Shown: positions 1 through 8,659 of the stretch, one piece after another
Position numbering within the stretch: the first letter of the stretch is position 1
Layout: every line of letters starts with the position of its first letter
Source: Mucilaginibacter sp. UR6-11
GTDB lineage: Bacteria; Bacteroidota; Bacteroidia; Sphingobacteriales; Sphingobacteriaceae
Assembly (NCBI RefSeq): GCF_020880695.1
Contig: NZ_JAJIWO010000001.1
Span: forward strand, 620,001 to 684,000
DNA length: 64,000 nt
Direction: 5' to 3'
Notes under the pieces: generated by a model
What the model was told of the DNA's origin: nothing
Database searches by the model: none
The model's input: only the letters and a program-made list of their open reading frames with translations
Program-made: the position numbers and the translations under genes

Positions 1-536
1 GTTTAAGCCCGGGTAAAGGGCGTTTAACGCTAACGGGTAGTTTGGGCGATGTAATGAAAGAATCGGCAACGATAGCATTAGCTTACTTGCGTGCCCATGC
101 CAGCTATTTCAATATTGATCCCCAATTATTTGAACAGTGGGACATCCATGTACACGTCCCCGCCGGTGCTACACCTAAAGATGGACCATCGGCAGGGGTT
201 ACCATGCTTACTGCCTTGACATCAGCATTTACACAGCGTAAAATAAAACCTCATCTTGCTATGACCGGCGAGATCACCCTGCGTGGCCGCGTATTGCCGG
301 TTGGTGGTATTAAAGAAAAAATACTGGCTGCCAAACGCGCCAACATTAAAGAGATCATCCTTTGCAAATCAAACCAAAAGGATATTCTTGATATCAAGGA
401 AAACTACATCAAAGACCTTAAGTTTCATTATGTGACGGAGATGCGCGAGGTAATTAACCTGGCACTGCTGGATGAAAAAGTTAGTGACGCGCTTGATTTA
501 ACTATTAAAGAAGGGGTTAAACCAATATTAAATTAA
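1..536 (+). CDS. lon: Lon protease, C-terminal fragment (cut by window start)
   Basis: This is the end of an ATP-dependent Lon protease; the reading frame is already open at base 3, so the gene begins outside the window. Only the C-terminal serine-lysine protease domain is present. The catalytic serine lies in PKDGPSAG and the catalytic lysine in [10 protein letters not shown], 43 residues apart, the same spacing as Ser679 and Lys722 of E. coli Lon. Lon degrades damaged and regulatory cytoplasmic proteins. A strong hairpin with a T run follows the stop codon, so lon is transcribed separately from the next gene. Identity is secure; the ATPase and N-terminal domains cannot be assessed. Confidence 0.97.
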   Translation, partial: LSPGKGRLTLTGSLGDVMKESATIALAYLRAHASYFNIDPQLFEQWDIHVHVPAGATPKDGPSAGVTMLTALTSAFTQRKIKPHLAMTGEITLRGRVLPVGGIKEKILAAKRANIKEIILCKSNQKDILDIKENYIKDLKFHYVTEMREVINLALLDEKVSDALDLTIKEGVKPILN

Positions 537-558
537 CCAAATAAAAATATATTTTTGT

Positions 559-591
559 GGTTCCCGCGTATGCCGTGGGAACCTTTTTTTT
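559..591 (+). terminator. Rho-independent terminator after lon
   Basis: GGTTCCCGCG pairs with the downstream CGTGGGAACC region (10-bp stem, one G-T pair, 5-nt loop) and is followed directly by eight T residues. It sits 23 bases after the lon stop. Confidence 0.9.
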
Positions 592-608
592 ACAACCAAT
601 TAACCCTG

Positions 609-1562
609 ATGAAGAATTTTTTTTTACCCCTGTTATTCATTTTAATAACCTCATGCGCTATTGCCCAAAACCACCGCGATGAAGTTGGCATACAGTCGGA
701 TAATGACTCTTACCTGGGTCAGGGATCAGACCGTTATTATACCGATGGCCTGTTTCTTTTTTACCATCACGCGTTAGATGTTAAGGGTAATAACGTACTG
801 GCTAATAAGGTACTTGGCTTTGAACTGGGGCAAAAGATCTTTAATCCGCGTGGCGGTAATATTCCTTCAGCGCGCTATGTCGACCGGCCATTTGCCGGTT
901 ATTTATACGCGGGTGCCAACCTGAATTTTCTGTATAAAAATGAAAGCAATATAAAATTTGGCGCACAATTAGGCGTGGTTGGCCCGGCGTCAGGCGCACA
1001 GGCGGCCCAAACCTGGGTACATAAAACGTTTGGTTTTTACACGCCTACCGGCTGGCAATATCAAATAAAGAATGATGTAGAGCTTAATCTTTCCGCAGAG
1101 TACAATACACTGCTGGCCAGGGATACCGCCGTTGATCTTTCGTTTACCTCATACGCCAACCTGGGCAACGGCTTTACCGGCGCCGGCTTTGGCGGCTTGG
1201 TAAGAATAGGTGTCTTTAATAAACTGTTTAACTCGGCCAGTACAGAAAGCAGCGTTATTGCCGATAATGGTGCTACACCTGCTATTAAACATGAGTTCTT
1301 TCTATATTACAGGCCCATGCTTAATTTTATAGGTTATGACGCTACGGTGCAGGGCAGTTTATTCAGAAAACATGACGACCCAACCAGTGATGAAATTACA
1401 CTTATGCCCCAGCGCGTCATGCTTAGCAATGAAATAGGCTTAACTTATACTACCAACCGCTGGACCTTTGATGCCGCAGCTACCTTCCATACCAAAGACG
1501 TTAAAGAAATGGTAAGGACGCACCAATGGGGATCGGTAACCGTCTTATACAAATTTCACTAG
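609..1562 (+). CDS. LpxR/DUF2219 family outer-membrane lipid A deacylase
   Basis: The product resembles lipid A 3-O-deacylases of the LpxR (DUF2219) family, outer-membrane beta-barrel enzymes that remove the 3'-acyloxyacyl chain of lipid A. The ATG at 609 gives a clean signal peptide (MKNFFLPLLFILITSCAIAQ). Just after it come the family hallmarks NDS and DRYYTDGL, and around residue 135 a Q..TWVH motif that should hold the catalytic histidine. Alternating aromatic and glycine-rich strands continue to the C terminus, typical of a 12-strand barrel. It follows the lon terminator and overlaps the 3' end of arfB by 4 bases tail to tail. Family membership is clear; activity on lipid A is inferred. 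Confidence 0.85.
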   Translation: MKNFFLPLLFILITSCAIAQNHRDEVGIQSDNDSYLGQGSDRYYTDGLFLFYHHALDVKGNNVLANKVLGFELGQKIFNPRGGNIPSARYVDRPFAGYLYAGANLNFLYKNESNIKFGAQLGVVGPASGAQAAQTWVHKTFGFYTPTGWQYQIKNDVELNLSAEYNTLLARDTAVDLSFTSYANLGNGFTGAGFGGLVRIGVFNKLFNSASTESSVIADNGATPAIKHEFFLYYRPMLNFIGYDATVQGSLFRKHDDPTSDEITLMPQRVMLSNEIGLTYTTNRWTFDAAATFHTKDVKEMVRTHQWGSVTVLYKFH

Positions 1563-1969
1563 ATATCAAAATTGCGTTTTCTGCTTTCTTTTTTAGCAGA
1601 AAGCATTTTTTTATTATCCAGCCGTTCGGCTTTTGCTTTTTTACCGGGCCTGGTGGCCTTACGTGGTTTTTGTACCTGCAGCGAACGGGTTAACAATGCA
1701 GTTAACCGTTCCAGCGCTTTTTCTTTATTTAGGTATTGACTGCGTTCTTCGTCACAAATTACCTGCACGTAACCATCTTTATTCAGCCGGTTTTGCAATT
1801 TTTCATTGAGCAGTTGTTTCTCATCATCAGTAAATAATGCCGAATTATCGACAGAAAATAACAACTCAACCTTACTTGACACTTTATTTACATTTTGCCC
1901 TCCTTTTCCCCCACTGCGGGATGTTTTATAAAAGGTTTCTTTTTGCAGACCGGCTTTAGAAAAACTCAT
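1559..1969 (-). CDS. arfB: Ribosome-rescue peptidyl-tRNA hydrolase ArfB
   Basis: A small release-factor-like protein (136 aa) of the ArfB/YaeJ/ICT1 family, which hydrolyses peptidyl-tRNA on ribosomes stalled without a stop codon. The catalytic GGQ is at residues 23-25 inside SRSGGKGGQNVNKV. There is no codon-recognition domain, and the C terminus is a lysine/arginine-rich tail that in ArfB enters the empty mRNA channel. I place the start at the ATG (1967-1969) rather than the TTG two codons upstream, because the conserved domain starts right after it. It is convergent with the lpxR-like gene, with a 4-base overlap of the two ends. Confidence 0.92.
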   Translation of the reverse strand: MSFSKAGLQKETFYKTSRSGGKGGQNVNKVSSKVELLFSVDNSALFTDDEKQLLNEKLQNRLNKDGYVQVICDEERSQYLNKEKALERLTALLTRSLQVQKPRKATRPGKKAKAERLDNKKMLSAKKESRKRNFDI

Positions 1970-2057
1970 AGCCAAAGGTAGTTATTAGTTGGCTTAGGTG
2001 AGGAATTGGTACAGTGTTAACAATTCGCCAACTTAATCAACCACTCACAATTTTTTA

Positions 2058-2065
2058 TAACTTTG
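2058..2065 (+). promoter_or_regulatory. Bacteroidota -7 box (TAACTTTG) of cmk
   Basis: A perfect TAnnTTTG box lies 8 bases before the ATG of cmk. I see no convincing TTG at the expected -33 position. It implies a very short leader and supports the ATG at 2074 rather than an upstream start. Confidence 0.6.
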
Positions 2066-2073
2066 GCACCTAT

Positions 2074-2748
2074 ATGAGCAGCAATATTGTGGTAGCCATT
2101 GATGGCTATTCTTCGTGCGGAAAAAGCACATTAGCCAAAGCGCTGGCCAAAAAGCTTCACTTTATTTATGTGGATAGCGGGGCGATGTATCGCGCGGTAG
2201 CGCTGTATTTTATACGCAATAATGTTGATCTCAGCAATCACGAACAGGTTGCCGCTGCTTTGAAAAACGTGCATCTTAATTTTCATTCGCGCGATTACCA
2301 AACCCATATTACTTTAAATGACGAGGATGTTTCAGCCGAAATTCGCCAGATGCCGGTATCAGACAAAGTAAGCGCAGTTTCTGCTATAAAAGAAGTAAGG
2401 ATAGAGATGGTGCGCCAGCAGCAACGCATGGGCAAGTCTAAAAACATAGTGATGGACGGGCGCGATATCGGTACCGTGGTTTTCCCGCATGCCCAGATAA
2501 AACTGTTTATGACCGCCGACCCGAAAATACGGGCAGAGCGCCGCTATAAAGAGTTACTACCGCAAAACCCCGGCATGACGTTGGAAGAAGTATTTGAAAA
2601 TCTGGCACACCGTGATTATGCCGACACTACCCGCGAGGAAAGCCCGCTTAGGCGCGCAGACGATGCTATCATATTAGACAATACGAATCTTACCCCCGAA
2701 GAGCAGTTGGATATTGCCTTAGATTTTGTTAAGCCGCTGATAGTTTAA
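2074..2748 (+). CDS. cmk: Cytidylate kinase
   Basis: (d)CMP kinase of 224 aa, the usual family length, which phosphorylates CMP and dCMP for nucleotide supply. The P-loop GYSSCGKST is at residues 11-19, followed by the CMP-binding VDSGAMYRA segment and the conserved MDGRDIGTVVFP motif near residue 130. The C-terminal lid region includes RRYKEL and an R-rich stretch. The ATG at 2074 is chosen because it starts 10 residues before the P-loop and just downstream of a TAACTTTG promoter box. A dCMP deaminase gene faces it about 130 bases downstream, also a deoxycytidylate enzyme. Confidence 0.96.
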   Translation: MSSNIVVAIDGYSSCGKSTLAKALAKKLHFIYVDSGAMYRAVALYFIRNNVDLSNHEQVAAALKNVHLNFHSRDYQTHITLNDEDVSAEIRQMPVSDKVSAVSAIKEVRIEMVRQQQRMGKSKNIVMDGRDIGTVVFPHAQIKLFMTADPKIRAERRYKELLPQNPGMTLEEVFENLAHRDYADTTREESPLRRADDAIILDNTNLTPEEQLDIALDFVKPLIV

Positions 2749-2815
2749 ATTAAGGTTTTTAAGATTTAAGCGCGCATGTTTGTTAAAGATTTAACTTATG
2801 GATACAGCCCATAAA

Positions 2816-2823
2816 TAACTTTG
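2816..2823 (+). promoter_or_regulatory. Orphan TAACTTTG promoter box
   Basis: A perfect TAnnTTTG box points into the 3' end of the oppositely oriented dCMP deaminase gene with no forward gene behind it. Without a matching -33 element this may be chance; if active it would start an antisense or small RNA near 2829. Confidence 0.25.
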
Positions 2824-2880
2824 TACTCGTAGTTAAGGAGCGCCGAAACAGGGTTGCGATCGCGTCAAAACTCAGTTAGC

Positions 2881-3342
2881 CTAATTTGCCTCTTCCACCA
2901 ATTGTACCGTAGGCACACCAAACTTATTTAAAAAGTCAACCCCCTCATCGCTGGCTATACCTTTGTATCTGGCGTACGATTTATCAAAGTAAACCTGCTT
3001 GATACCGGCAGAGAAGATAAGCCGTGCGCAGGCTATACAGGGTGATAGCGTGGTGTAAAGCGTAGCGCCTTCTAATTTGGCGCCACTTTTTACAGCATAT
3101 AATATAGCATTCTCTTCAGCATGCAAAGCAAGTGAGCAGCTGCCTTTCGAGTCGCGCGGGCAACCTGTCTCCGGCCATTCATCGTCGCAATTATGTGTGC
3201 CTGCGGGCGGGCCGTTATAGCCTATGGATATAATACGTGTATCGCGCACTAAAACAGCACCAACATGGGCCTTTACGCAATGCGAGCGCAGGGCCAGGTC
3301 GGTAGCCAGTTTCATGAATATAGTATCGAAGGATGGTTTCAT
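2881..3342 (-). CDS. Zinc-dependent dCMP deaminase (ComEB-type)
   Basis: A 153-aa cytidine/deoxycytidylate deaminase that converts dCMP to dUMP, the precursor of dTMP. The zinc and catalytic signature is complete: HAEEN with His74 and Glu76, and PCIAC with Cys102 and Cys105. Additional cysteines at 52, 61 and 69 fit the second zinc site of deoxycytidylate deaminases (the segment between GYNGPPAG and the HAE). The ATG at 3342 begins the gene directly before the first helix. The gene converges on cmk, which acts on the same nucleotide pool. The upstream gap contains an imperfect inverted repeat rather than a recognisable promoter box. Confidence 0.93.
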   Translation of the reverse strand: MKPSFDTIFMKLATDLALRSHCVKAHVGAVLVRDTRIISIGYNGPPAGTHNCDDEWPETGCPRDSKGSCSLALHAEENAILYAVKSGAKLEGATLYTTLSPCIACARLIFSAGIKQVYFDKSYARYKGIASDEGVDFLNKFGVPTVQLVEEAN

Positions 3343-3352
3343 TTGGATAGTC

Positions 3353-3433
3353 GTTGGTCATTGTGTCATTGGTCATTAGTAATAGCAAATTATAAAATCT
3401 ACCAATAACTAATGACCAGTGACTAATGACTAA
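3353..3433. repeat. Imperfect inverted repeat of GGTCATTAGT type
   Basis: TGGTCATTAGT (3370-3380) faces ACTAATGACCA (3408-3418), and further GTCATT/AATGAC copies flank both arms, so the AT-rich gap between the MFS transporter and dCMP deaminase genes can fold into a long hairpin. Similar low-complexity ATTAG/CTAAT text occurs in other gaps of this window. Confidence 0.6.
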
Positions 3434-3436
3434 AAT

Positions 3437-5086
3437 TTAATGTCCGCCGCTTTTTTCAACTGATACGTGATCGATGTTGATGCCTTGTTTGATCAGCTCC
3501 TGGCGTACTTTCCAGGCGAAGAAAACGATATAGGCAAAGCCCAGAACCGGAACGATATATGATTGGTGGATACCCATGGTATCGGCCATTAAGCCCTGTA
3601 CCGGCGGGATAATAGCGCCCCCTAAGATCATCATAATTAAAAATGCTGAACCCTGGCCGGTATATTTACCTAAGCCGGTAATAGCTAACGAGAAAATAGA
3701 CGGCCACATAATTGAGCAGCATAAGCCGCCGCTAATAAATGCAAATACAGCTATCATACCAGTTGAGAATAAACCGATCAGCATAAATATCATACCCAAC
3801 ACACCTAATGATACTAAGGTACGCACCGGTTTTTGCTGGCCTATATAAAATGCGCCAATCATTACCGCTATACTGATAGCATAGATATATAAATTGCTTA
3901 CATCAACCCCGGTTGACCTGTTTACTAACAATACGATGCCAAAAGCAAGGAATGGAACAACCAATGTCAATATATTTTTAGTTGATTTTGACAGATTAAA
4001 CGCCCCGATAGCGCCGGTCCACCGGCCTATCATTAAGCTACCCCAATACAGCGATATAAACGGCGACATTTGCGACTCGGTAAAATTGCCAAACAGTGGA
4101 GATTTAAGTAATGCACCTAAATTACTTTGTATGGTAACCTCTGTACCTACGTAAGTAAAAATGGCTATCATCCCCAAAATCAATTGAGGATATTGCATAG
4201 CCCCCCAACCTTCTTTGTTTTTTTTAGCCGATAATAACGAGCCTATTAAAGTTAGAATTATGATGGCCAGTGATATATAAATAATAACAGCCTTCGTCAC
4301 TTCTGGTGTATGGATATTGAAAAAATGATGACCGCTGATAAATAAAGCAAGCTGGTCGGCAACCATAATTAAACAAAACGCCAGGAACATAATGATCAAC
4401 GGCGTGGTAGGCTTTTTGCTGGCTTCAATTTTCTCGTCGCTGGTTACTACAGGTAACTTTGAAAAATAAAAAAATACGGCAACCGCCAAAAACAGGCCAG
4501 CCAAAATATAGTACAGATTGTCGATAGATGACAACGCAACCTGACTGGCCGCTATTGCACCCTTGGCAGTACCAAACAACACGATACTAACCACAATAGG
4601 ACCTAATAAACCGCCAATGTTATTTACCGCACCGGCAAAATTTAAACGATTTGAGCCGGTTTCGGGCGGTCCCAACGCTACTACAAACGGATTTGCCGCT
4701 GTTTGTTGCAATGAGAACCCTAAAGCTATAATGAAGAATGAACCCAGTATAAACAAAAACGATCCGGTAGCTACCGCGGGGATCATAAACAATGCTCCAC
4801 CGGCCGAAATAACCAGGCCAAGTACAATGCCATTTTTATAACCCAGCTTATTTAATATATCAACCCGGGTTAGTTGCGAAGCAAAGTATAATATTAATGA
4901 ACCAATAAAATATCCACCATAAAAAGTAAAATCGATCAGTTGTGATTCAAATTGGGTTAAGTGAAAATGCGATTTACAAAAAGGTATAAAAATACCATTG
5001 GATGCTGCTAAAAAGCCCCAGAAGAAAAATACGGTAACCAGCGTATACAATGCCGACCCATAACTTTTGGTGTTGTTTTGTTCCAT
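3437..5086 (-). CDS. FucP-like sugar:H+ symporter (MFS), 14-segment variant
   Basis: Inner-membrane major facilitator of the FucP/glucose-galactose permease family. The N terminus carries the family motif FFFWGFLAASNG with IPFCKSHFHL behind it, and the two six-helix halves are recognisable. At 549 aa it is about 110 residues longer than E. coli FucP. Part of the excess is an insert of two additional hydrophobic segments between the halves, roughly residues 229-287 (beginning PLIIMFLAFCLIM), which suggests 14 membrane segments. Substrate is probably a monosaccharide such as fucose, glucose or galactose, but the sequence does not decide which. No sugar catabolic gene is adjacent. The ATG at 5086 is well supported. 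Confidence 0.85.
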   Translation of the reverse strand: MEQNNTKSYGSALYTLVTVFFFWGFLAASNGIFIPFCKSHFHLTQFESQLIDFTFYGGYFIGSLILYFASQLTRVDILNKLGYKNGIVLGLVISAGGALFMIPAVATGSFLFILGSFFIIALGFSLQQTAANPFVVALGPPETGSNRLNFAGAVNNIGGLLGPIVVSIVLFGTAKGAIAASQVALSSIDNLYYILAGLFLAVAVFFYFSKLPVVTSDEKIEASKKPTTPLIIMFLAFCLIMVADQLALFISGHHFFNIHTPEVTKAVIIYISLAIIILTLIGSLLSAKKNKEGWGAMQYPQLILGMIAIFTYVGTEVTIQSNLGALLKSPLFGNFTESQMSPFISLYWGSLMIGRWTGAIGAFNLSKSTKNILTLVVPFLAFGIVLLVNRSTGVDVSNLYIYAISIAVMIGAFYIGQQKPVRTLVSLGVLGMIFMLIGLFSTGMIAVFAFISGGLCCSIMWPSIFSLAITGLGKYTGQGSAFLIMMILGGAIIPPVQGLMADTMGIHQSYIVPVLGFAYIVFFAWKVRQELIKQGINIDHVSVEKSGGH

Positions 5087-5247
5087 TTTATAATATGTTC
5101 TTTTGAAATTGGTTTTAAACCACTAACATAACTATTTTTTGTAATTCTATTACGTTAAATTAATAAACATACAACATTAAGTTTCGTTATATAAGAGATA
5201 AAAATCGCATCTTCGCGTACTTCAAACTGACCAAAGGTTACAGATTA

Positions 5248-5901
5248 ATGATAGAAGCTGTTATTTCAGGAATAGGGATTGGGATAGTGCTCACGTTTTT
5301 AACAGGCCCCGTATTTTTTGCTTTAATTAAAACCAGTATCGAGCGCGGCTTTCATGCCGGTGTTTTCCTGGCGCTTGGCGTTGTAAGCAGCGACGTAGTC
5401 TTTGTGGGAACTATCCTATTTGGTTCGCAGTTGTTTGAGGTATCTGCCGAAACCAAAACCTGGGCGGGTGTTATTGGCAGTATCATATTATTTGTAGTAG
5501 GGATCCGCTATATCTTCAAAAAAGCCAAGGTAAATTACGATAATGTAGCCCCTACCGGCCTTAAACGCACCGGCTATTTTTTGAAAGGATTTTTGATGTG
5601 CATTTTTAACCCGGCCATTTTATTTCATTGGATAACCGTTATTGGTACTGCCAGTACCATTTATCATAATGGCGTACATCACCGGGCATTTAAAATTGCC
5701 ATTATGTTTATAACTATATTAATTGTGCAGTTTGGGCTGGATACTACCAAAGCTTTTTATGCCGATAAGCTGCGCGATAAGATCTCCGAAAAATTTGTAC
5801 ATCGTTTAAATGAAGTGGCCGGTATAGCACTAATCATCGCGTCTGTTGTTTTATTGGATAAACTGGTTACACATTTTGTTTTTTCGGCTCCGTCGGCGTA
5901 G
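5248..5901 (+). CDS. LysE/RhtB family translocator
   Basis: A 217-aa inner-membrane exporter of the LysE superfamily, which moves amino acids or related small metabolites out of the cell. The N-terminal GIGIGIVLTFLTGPVFFALI segment is the family's first helix with its conserved GP motif, followed by about five more hydrophobic segments. The middle holds FLMCIFNPAILFHWITV, the second conserved N-P helix. It is divergent from the sugar transporter gene, with about 160 bases between them, and converges on the FtsX-type permease gene. Substrate cannot be assigned from sequence. Confidence 0.85.
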   Translation: MIEAVISGIGIGIVLTFLTGPVFFALIKTSIERGFHAGVFLALGVVSSDVVFVGTILFGSQLFEVSAETKTWAGVIGSIILFVVGIRYIFKKAKVNYDNVAPTGLKRTGYFLKGFLMCIFNPAILFHWITVIGTASTIYHNGVHHRAFKIAIMFITILIVQFGLDTTKAFYADKLRDKISEKFVHRLNEVAGIALIIASVVLLDKLVTHFVFSAPSA

Positions 5902-5967
5902 CATTTGTTGATACTTCAGCTTAACATCACGACATCACTTAAGGCTCCTTTGGAGTAAAATACTACA

Positions 5968-8379
5968 CTATTCTGTTTTTAAACTTTTAACCGGATTTGC
6001 CAGGGCAGCTTTAAACGCCTGGAAACTTACTGTCACTAATGCTATCAATATGGCAGTTATTCCGGCTATAGCAAACATCCACCAGGTAATAGTAACCCTA
6101 TAAACAAATGATTGCAACCATTTATTCATGGCCCACCATGCAATAGGCGCCGCAATTACAAACGATATAGCAACCAGTTTCAAAAAATCTTTTGATAACA
6201 GTTGCACAATACCTGATATACTTGCGCCCAGCACTTTTCGGATGCCAATCTCCTTGCTTCGTTGCTCGGCACTAAATGCGGTTAATCCAAACAAACCCAG
6301 GCATGATATTAAAATAGCTATCAGGGTAAAAGAGTTGATGATCTGCGATAAAACAATATCAGTTTCATAGGCCTTTTGTATCCGGTCGCTCATAAAAGTA
6401 TAATCAAACGGAGTTTGGGGTAGATTTTTATGCCATACTGTTTCCACTTTATTTAAGAATGACCTATAATTCTTAGCCTTAATATTAACGATGAGATTAT
6501 TGACCTCATTAGCGTTTGGGGCATATATTACCATAAATGGATAAATATCGTCATGTAATGATTTATAATTAAAATCTCGCATTACACCGGCAATTTCGTA
6601 TTTCCGGGAATCATCTGTAAACAGTTGTGTGCCCATAGCTTTAGTTGGGTCAAGCCCTAAACGTTTTGCCAGCGCCTCATTAATCATTACTTTACCGCTA
6701 TCGTTTTGCATTAAATTTCTTCCGCTAACTATTTTGATACCCATTGTTTTTACAAAATTTTCATCCGAAAATAAATTTTGCTGATCAATAGCATCGGCTG
6801 CGTTAGCACCAGATAAAAATACACCCCAATCGTAATACCCGTCGGCGCCAAAAGTATTACTTGTTCTGCTAATTGATTTTACTTCTGATAAATGTTGCAG
6901 ATCAGAAGCCATAGCATCCATCCTTTTTTGAGTATCATTTGTATGAAACGTTAAAATTATCTGTTGATCTTTATTAAACCCAAGGTCCCGGCTGTTTATA
7001 TAATTTAACTGGCTGTAAATAATTATTATACCTGTTATCAGCACAATAGATATAACAAACTGAAATACGACTAACGAACGCCGTAAACCAAATACCGGAA
7101 TCTGGCTAGAAAAATTTCCTTTTATAACTTTAATAGCCATAAATGCCGACATATAAAATGCAGGGTAACTACCGGCAGCTAAACCGGTAACCAGCACCAG
7201 CGTAACCAACATTACCCACAACCTGGGATCACTTAAAAACGACAATTGAATATTAGCCTGCGTAATCTGATTTAAATAAGGCAACGCCAGCCATAACAAG
7301 GGTAAAGCTACCACAACACCAATAAATGCTAATAAAAAGGACTCTCCCAAAAACTGTGTTACCAGGTCATATTTTCTGGCGCCTATAACTTTTCTTACGC
7401 CAACCTCCTTAGCCCTTTTTGATGCCCTGGCGGTTGACAGGTTCATAAAATTGATGCAGGCTATAACTTGTATCAATACGGCTATTAAAATTAACACATA
7501 CAGAAATGAAGAGCTTATAATTTCCCCGTTTTCAGCTCCATAACCGGGAGTTGTATGGATAGATAATACCGACTGCAGATGCAATATTTTGGTCATCCCC
7601 GAGCTTTTTAATTGATCGGCGCCGTATTTATTTATAAATGCCGGCAGTTTTTTTTCTAACGCGCTTACACTGGCATCTGCGCGGAGCTTGACAAAAGACA
7701 TAGTGAAATTATTCCCCGCCCACGAGTTATTAGTAAGCATATTACCACCATACCCGTTCTTGTTGATCCGAATAAACATGTTTGCCGACAATTGCGATTT
7801 ACCCGCGCTTTCATCAACAACAGCTGTTACCCTAAAATTATTTTTACCATCGGCGTCATCCATAGTAATTACCTTGCCAATGGGGTCCTCTGTACCAAAA
7901 AGTTTATCTGCAACGGGTTTTAATAATACAATTGAATTAACCTCTGTTAATGCATTTAATGGTGACCCTTTAACAAAATGATAGGTAAATACATCAAAAA
8001 AGGTTGAATCAATCATAAAGGCATTCTTTTCGTAGAATGAGTTTTCTTTATACTTTATGAGGTGTTCTGCTATACCTAAAGTAGGGATAACACGAGTATA
8101 TTGTACAATCTCCGGAAAATCGTTTTTCATGGCCGATGCTATTGGCGGCGATGCTGTTGCCATATTAATTACATCGCCGGTATGGGCCAATGAAGTGGTA
8201 ATACGGTAAATATTTTTTGCATCCTTATGGTGATGATCATAGCTATACTGATCCTGTACGTATAATAATATATACATACAGCATAGCGTGCCTATTGCCA
8301 AACCCACAATATTAATAACACTAAAAAAACGGTTCTTTAACAAAAAGCGCACCGATACTTTTAAATAGTTTTTAAACAT
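5968..8379 (-). CDS. FtsX/MacB-family ABC transporter permease
   Basis: A large permease (803 aa) of the type common in Bacteroidota. It has two repeats, each made of one N-terminal membrane helix, a big periplasmic MacB-like core domain and a three-helix FtsX module. The first helix (FFSVINIVGLAIGTLCCMYI) is near residue 20. The first FtsX unit begins near ILIAVLIQVIACINFMNLSTARAS, with the hallmark KEVGVRKVIGA. The second unit ends the protein with SKEIGIRKVLGAS. Such proteins normally pair with an ATPase of the LolD/MacB class to extrude peptides, lipoproteins or toxic compounds, but no ATPase gene is adjacent. It stands alone, so function is unassigned. Confidence 0.9.
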   Translation of the reverse strand: MFKNYLKVSVRFLLKNRFFSVINIVGLAIGTLCCMYILLYVQDQYSYDHHHKDAKNIYRITTSLAHTGDVINMATASPPIASAMKNDFPEIVQYTRVIPTLGIAEHLIKYKENSFYEKNAFMIDSTFFDVFTYHFVKGSPLNALTEVNSIVLLKPVADKLFGTEDPIGKVITMDDADGKNNFRVTAVVDESAGKSQLSANMFIRINKNGYGGNMLTNNSWAGNNFTMSFVKLRADASVSALEKKLPAFINKYGADQLKSSGMTKILHLQSVLSIHTTPGYGAENGEIISSSFLYVLILIAVLIQVIACINFMNLSTARASKRAKEVGVRKVIGARKYDLVTQFLGESFLLAFIGVVVALPLLWLALPYLNQITQANIQLSFLSDPRLWVMLVTLVLVTGLAAGSYPAFYMSAFMAIKVIKGNFSSQIPVFGLRRSLVVFQFVISIVLITGIIIIYSQLNYINSRDLGFNKDQQIILTFHTNDTQKRMDAMASDLQHLSEVKSISRTSNTFGADGYYDWGVFLSGANAADAIDQQNLFSDENFVKTMGIKIVSGRNLMQNDSGKVMINEALAKRLGLDPTKAMGTQLFTDDSRKYEIAGVMRDFNYKSLHDDIYPFMVIYAPNANEVNNLIVNIKAKNYRSFLNKVETVWHKNLPQTPFDYTFMSDRIQKAYETDIVLSQIINSFTLIAILISCLGLFGLTAFSAEQRSKEIGIRKVLGASISGIVQLLSKDFLKLVAISFVIAAPIAWWAMNKWLQSFVYRVTITWWMFAIAGITAILIALVTVSFQAFKAALANPVKSLKTE

Positions 8380-8570
8380 CTTCGATAAGTTAAGATTTAT
8401 TGTTACACCTAACTATTAAAATGCCATTATTACAAAAACCTCATAATCAGATTATTGCATAAACATAACACTCGTCTGTTGTCCGTTATTGATACAACTG
8501 ATGTGCGTTAGCGTACCGTAATAAGTTTAAAAGAGAACAGTAAAGCTTACAACAATCAGTATAATAACCT

Positions 8571-8603
8571 AAAAGCCAGATAACATGTATTATCTGGCTT
8601 TTT
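8571..8603 (-). terminator. Terminator after the purF-like gene
   Basis: AAAAGCCAGATAA pairs perfectly with TTATCTGGCTTTT around a 6-base loop. With T on one side and A on the other it can work both ways; its position makes it the terminator of the leftward purF transcript. Confidence 0.85.
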
Positions 8604-8635
8604 TATTATTGATATTTTACTATTTGCAATCAGCT

Positions 8636-8649
8636 CCCCCTTTAGGGGG
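8636..8649. repeat. CCCCCTTTAGGGGG hairpin at the 3' end of purF
   Basis: Five C and five G residues around TTTA lie just after the purF stop and are followed by CCAAGGAGGCTTA. The pattern resembles C/G-rich intergenic repeats that I recall from Bacteroidota, but only this copy is in the window. Confidence 0.5.
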
Positions 8650-8659
8650 CCAAGGAGGC

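Noticed and set aside
3576..4841. Three forward reading frames inside the FucP-like gene
   Set aside because: They are opposite-strand shadows of the transporter with no motif or promoter of their own.
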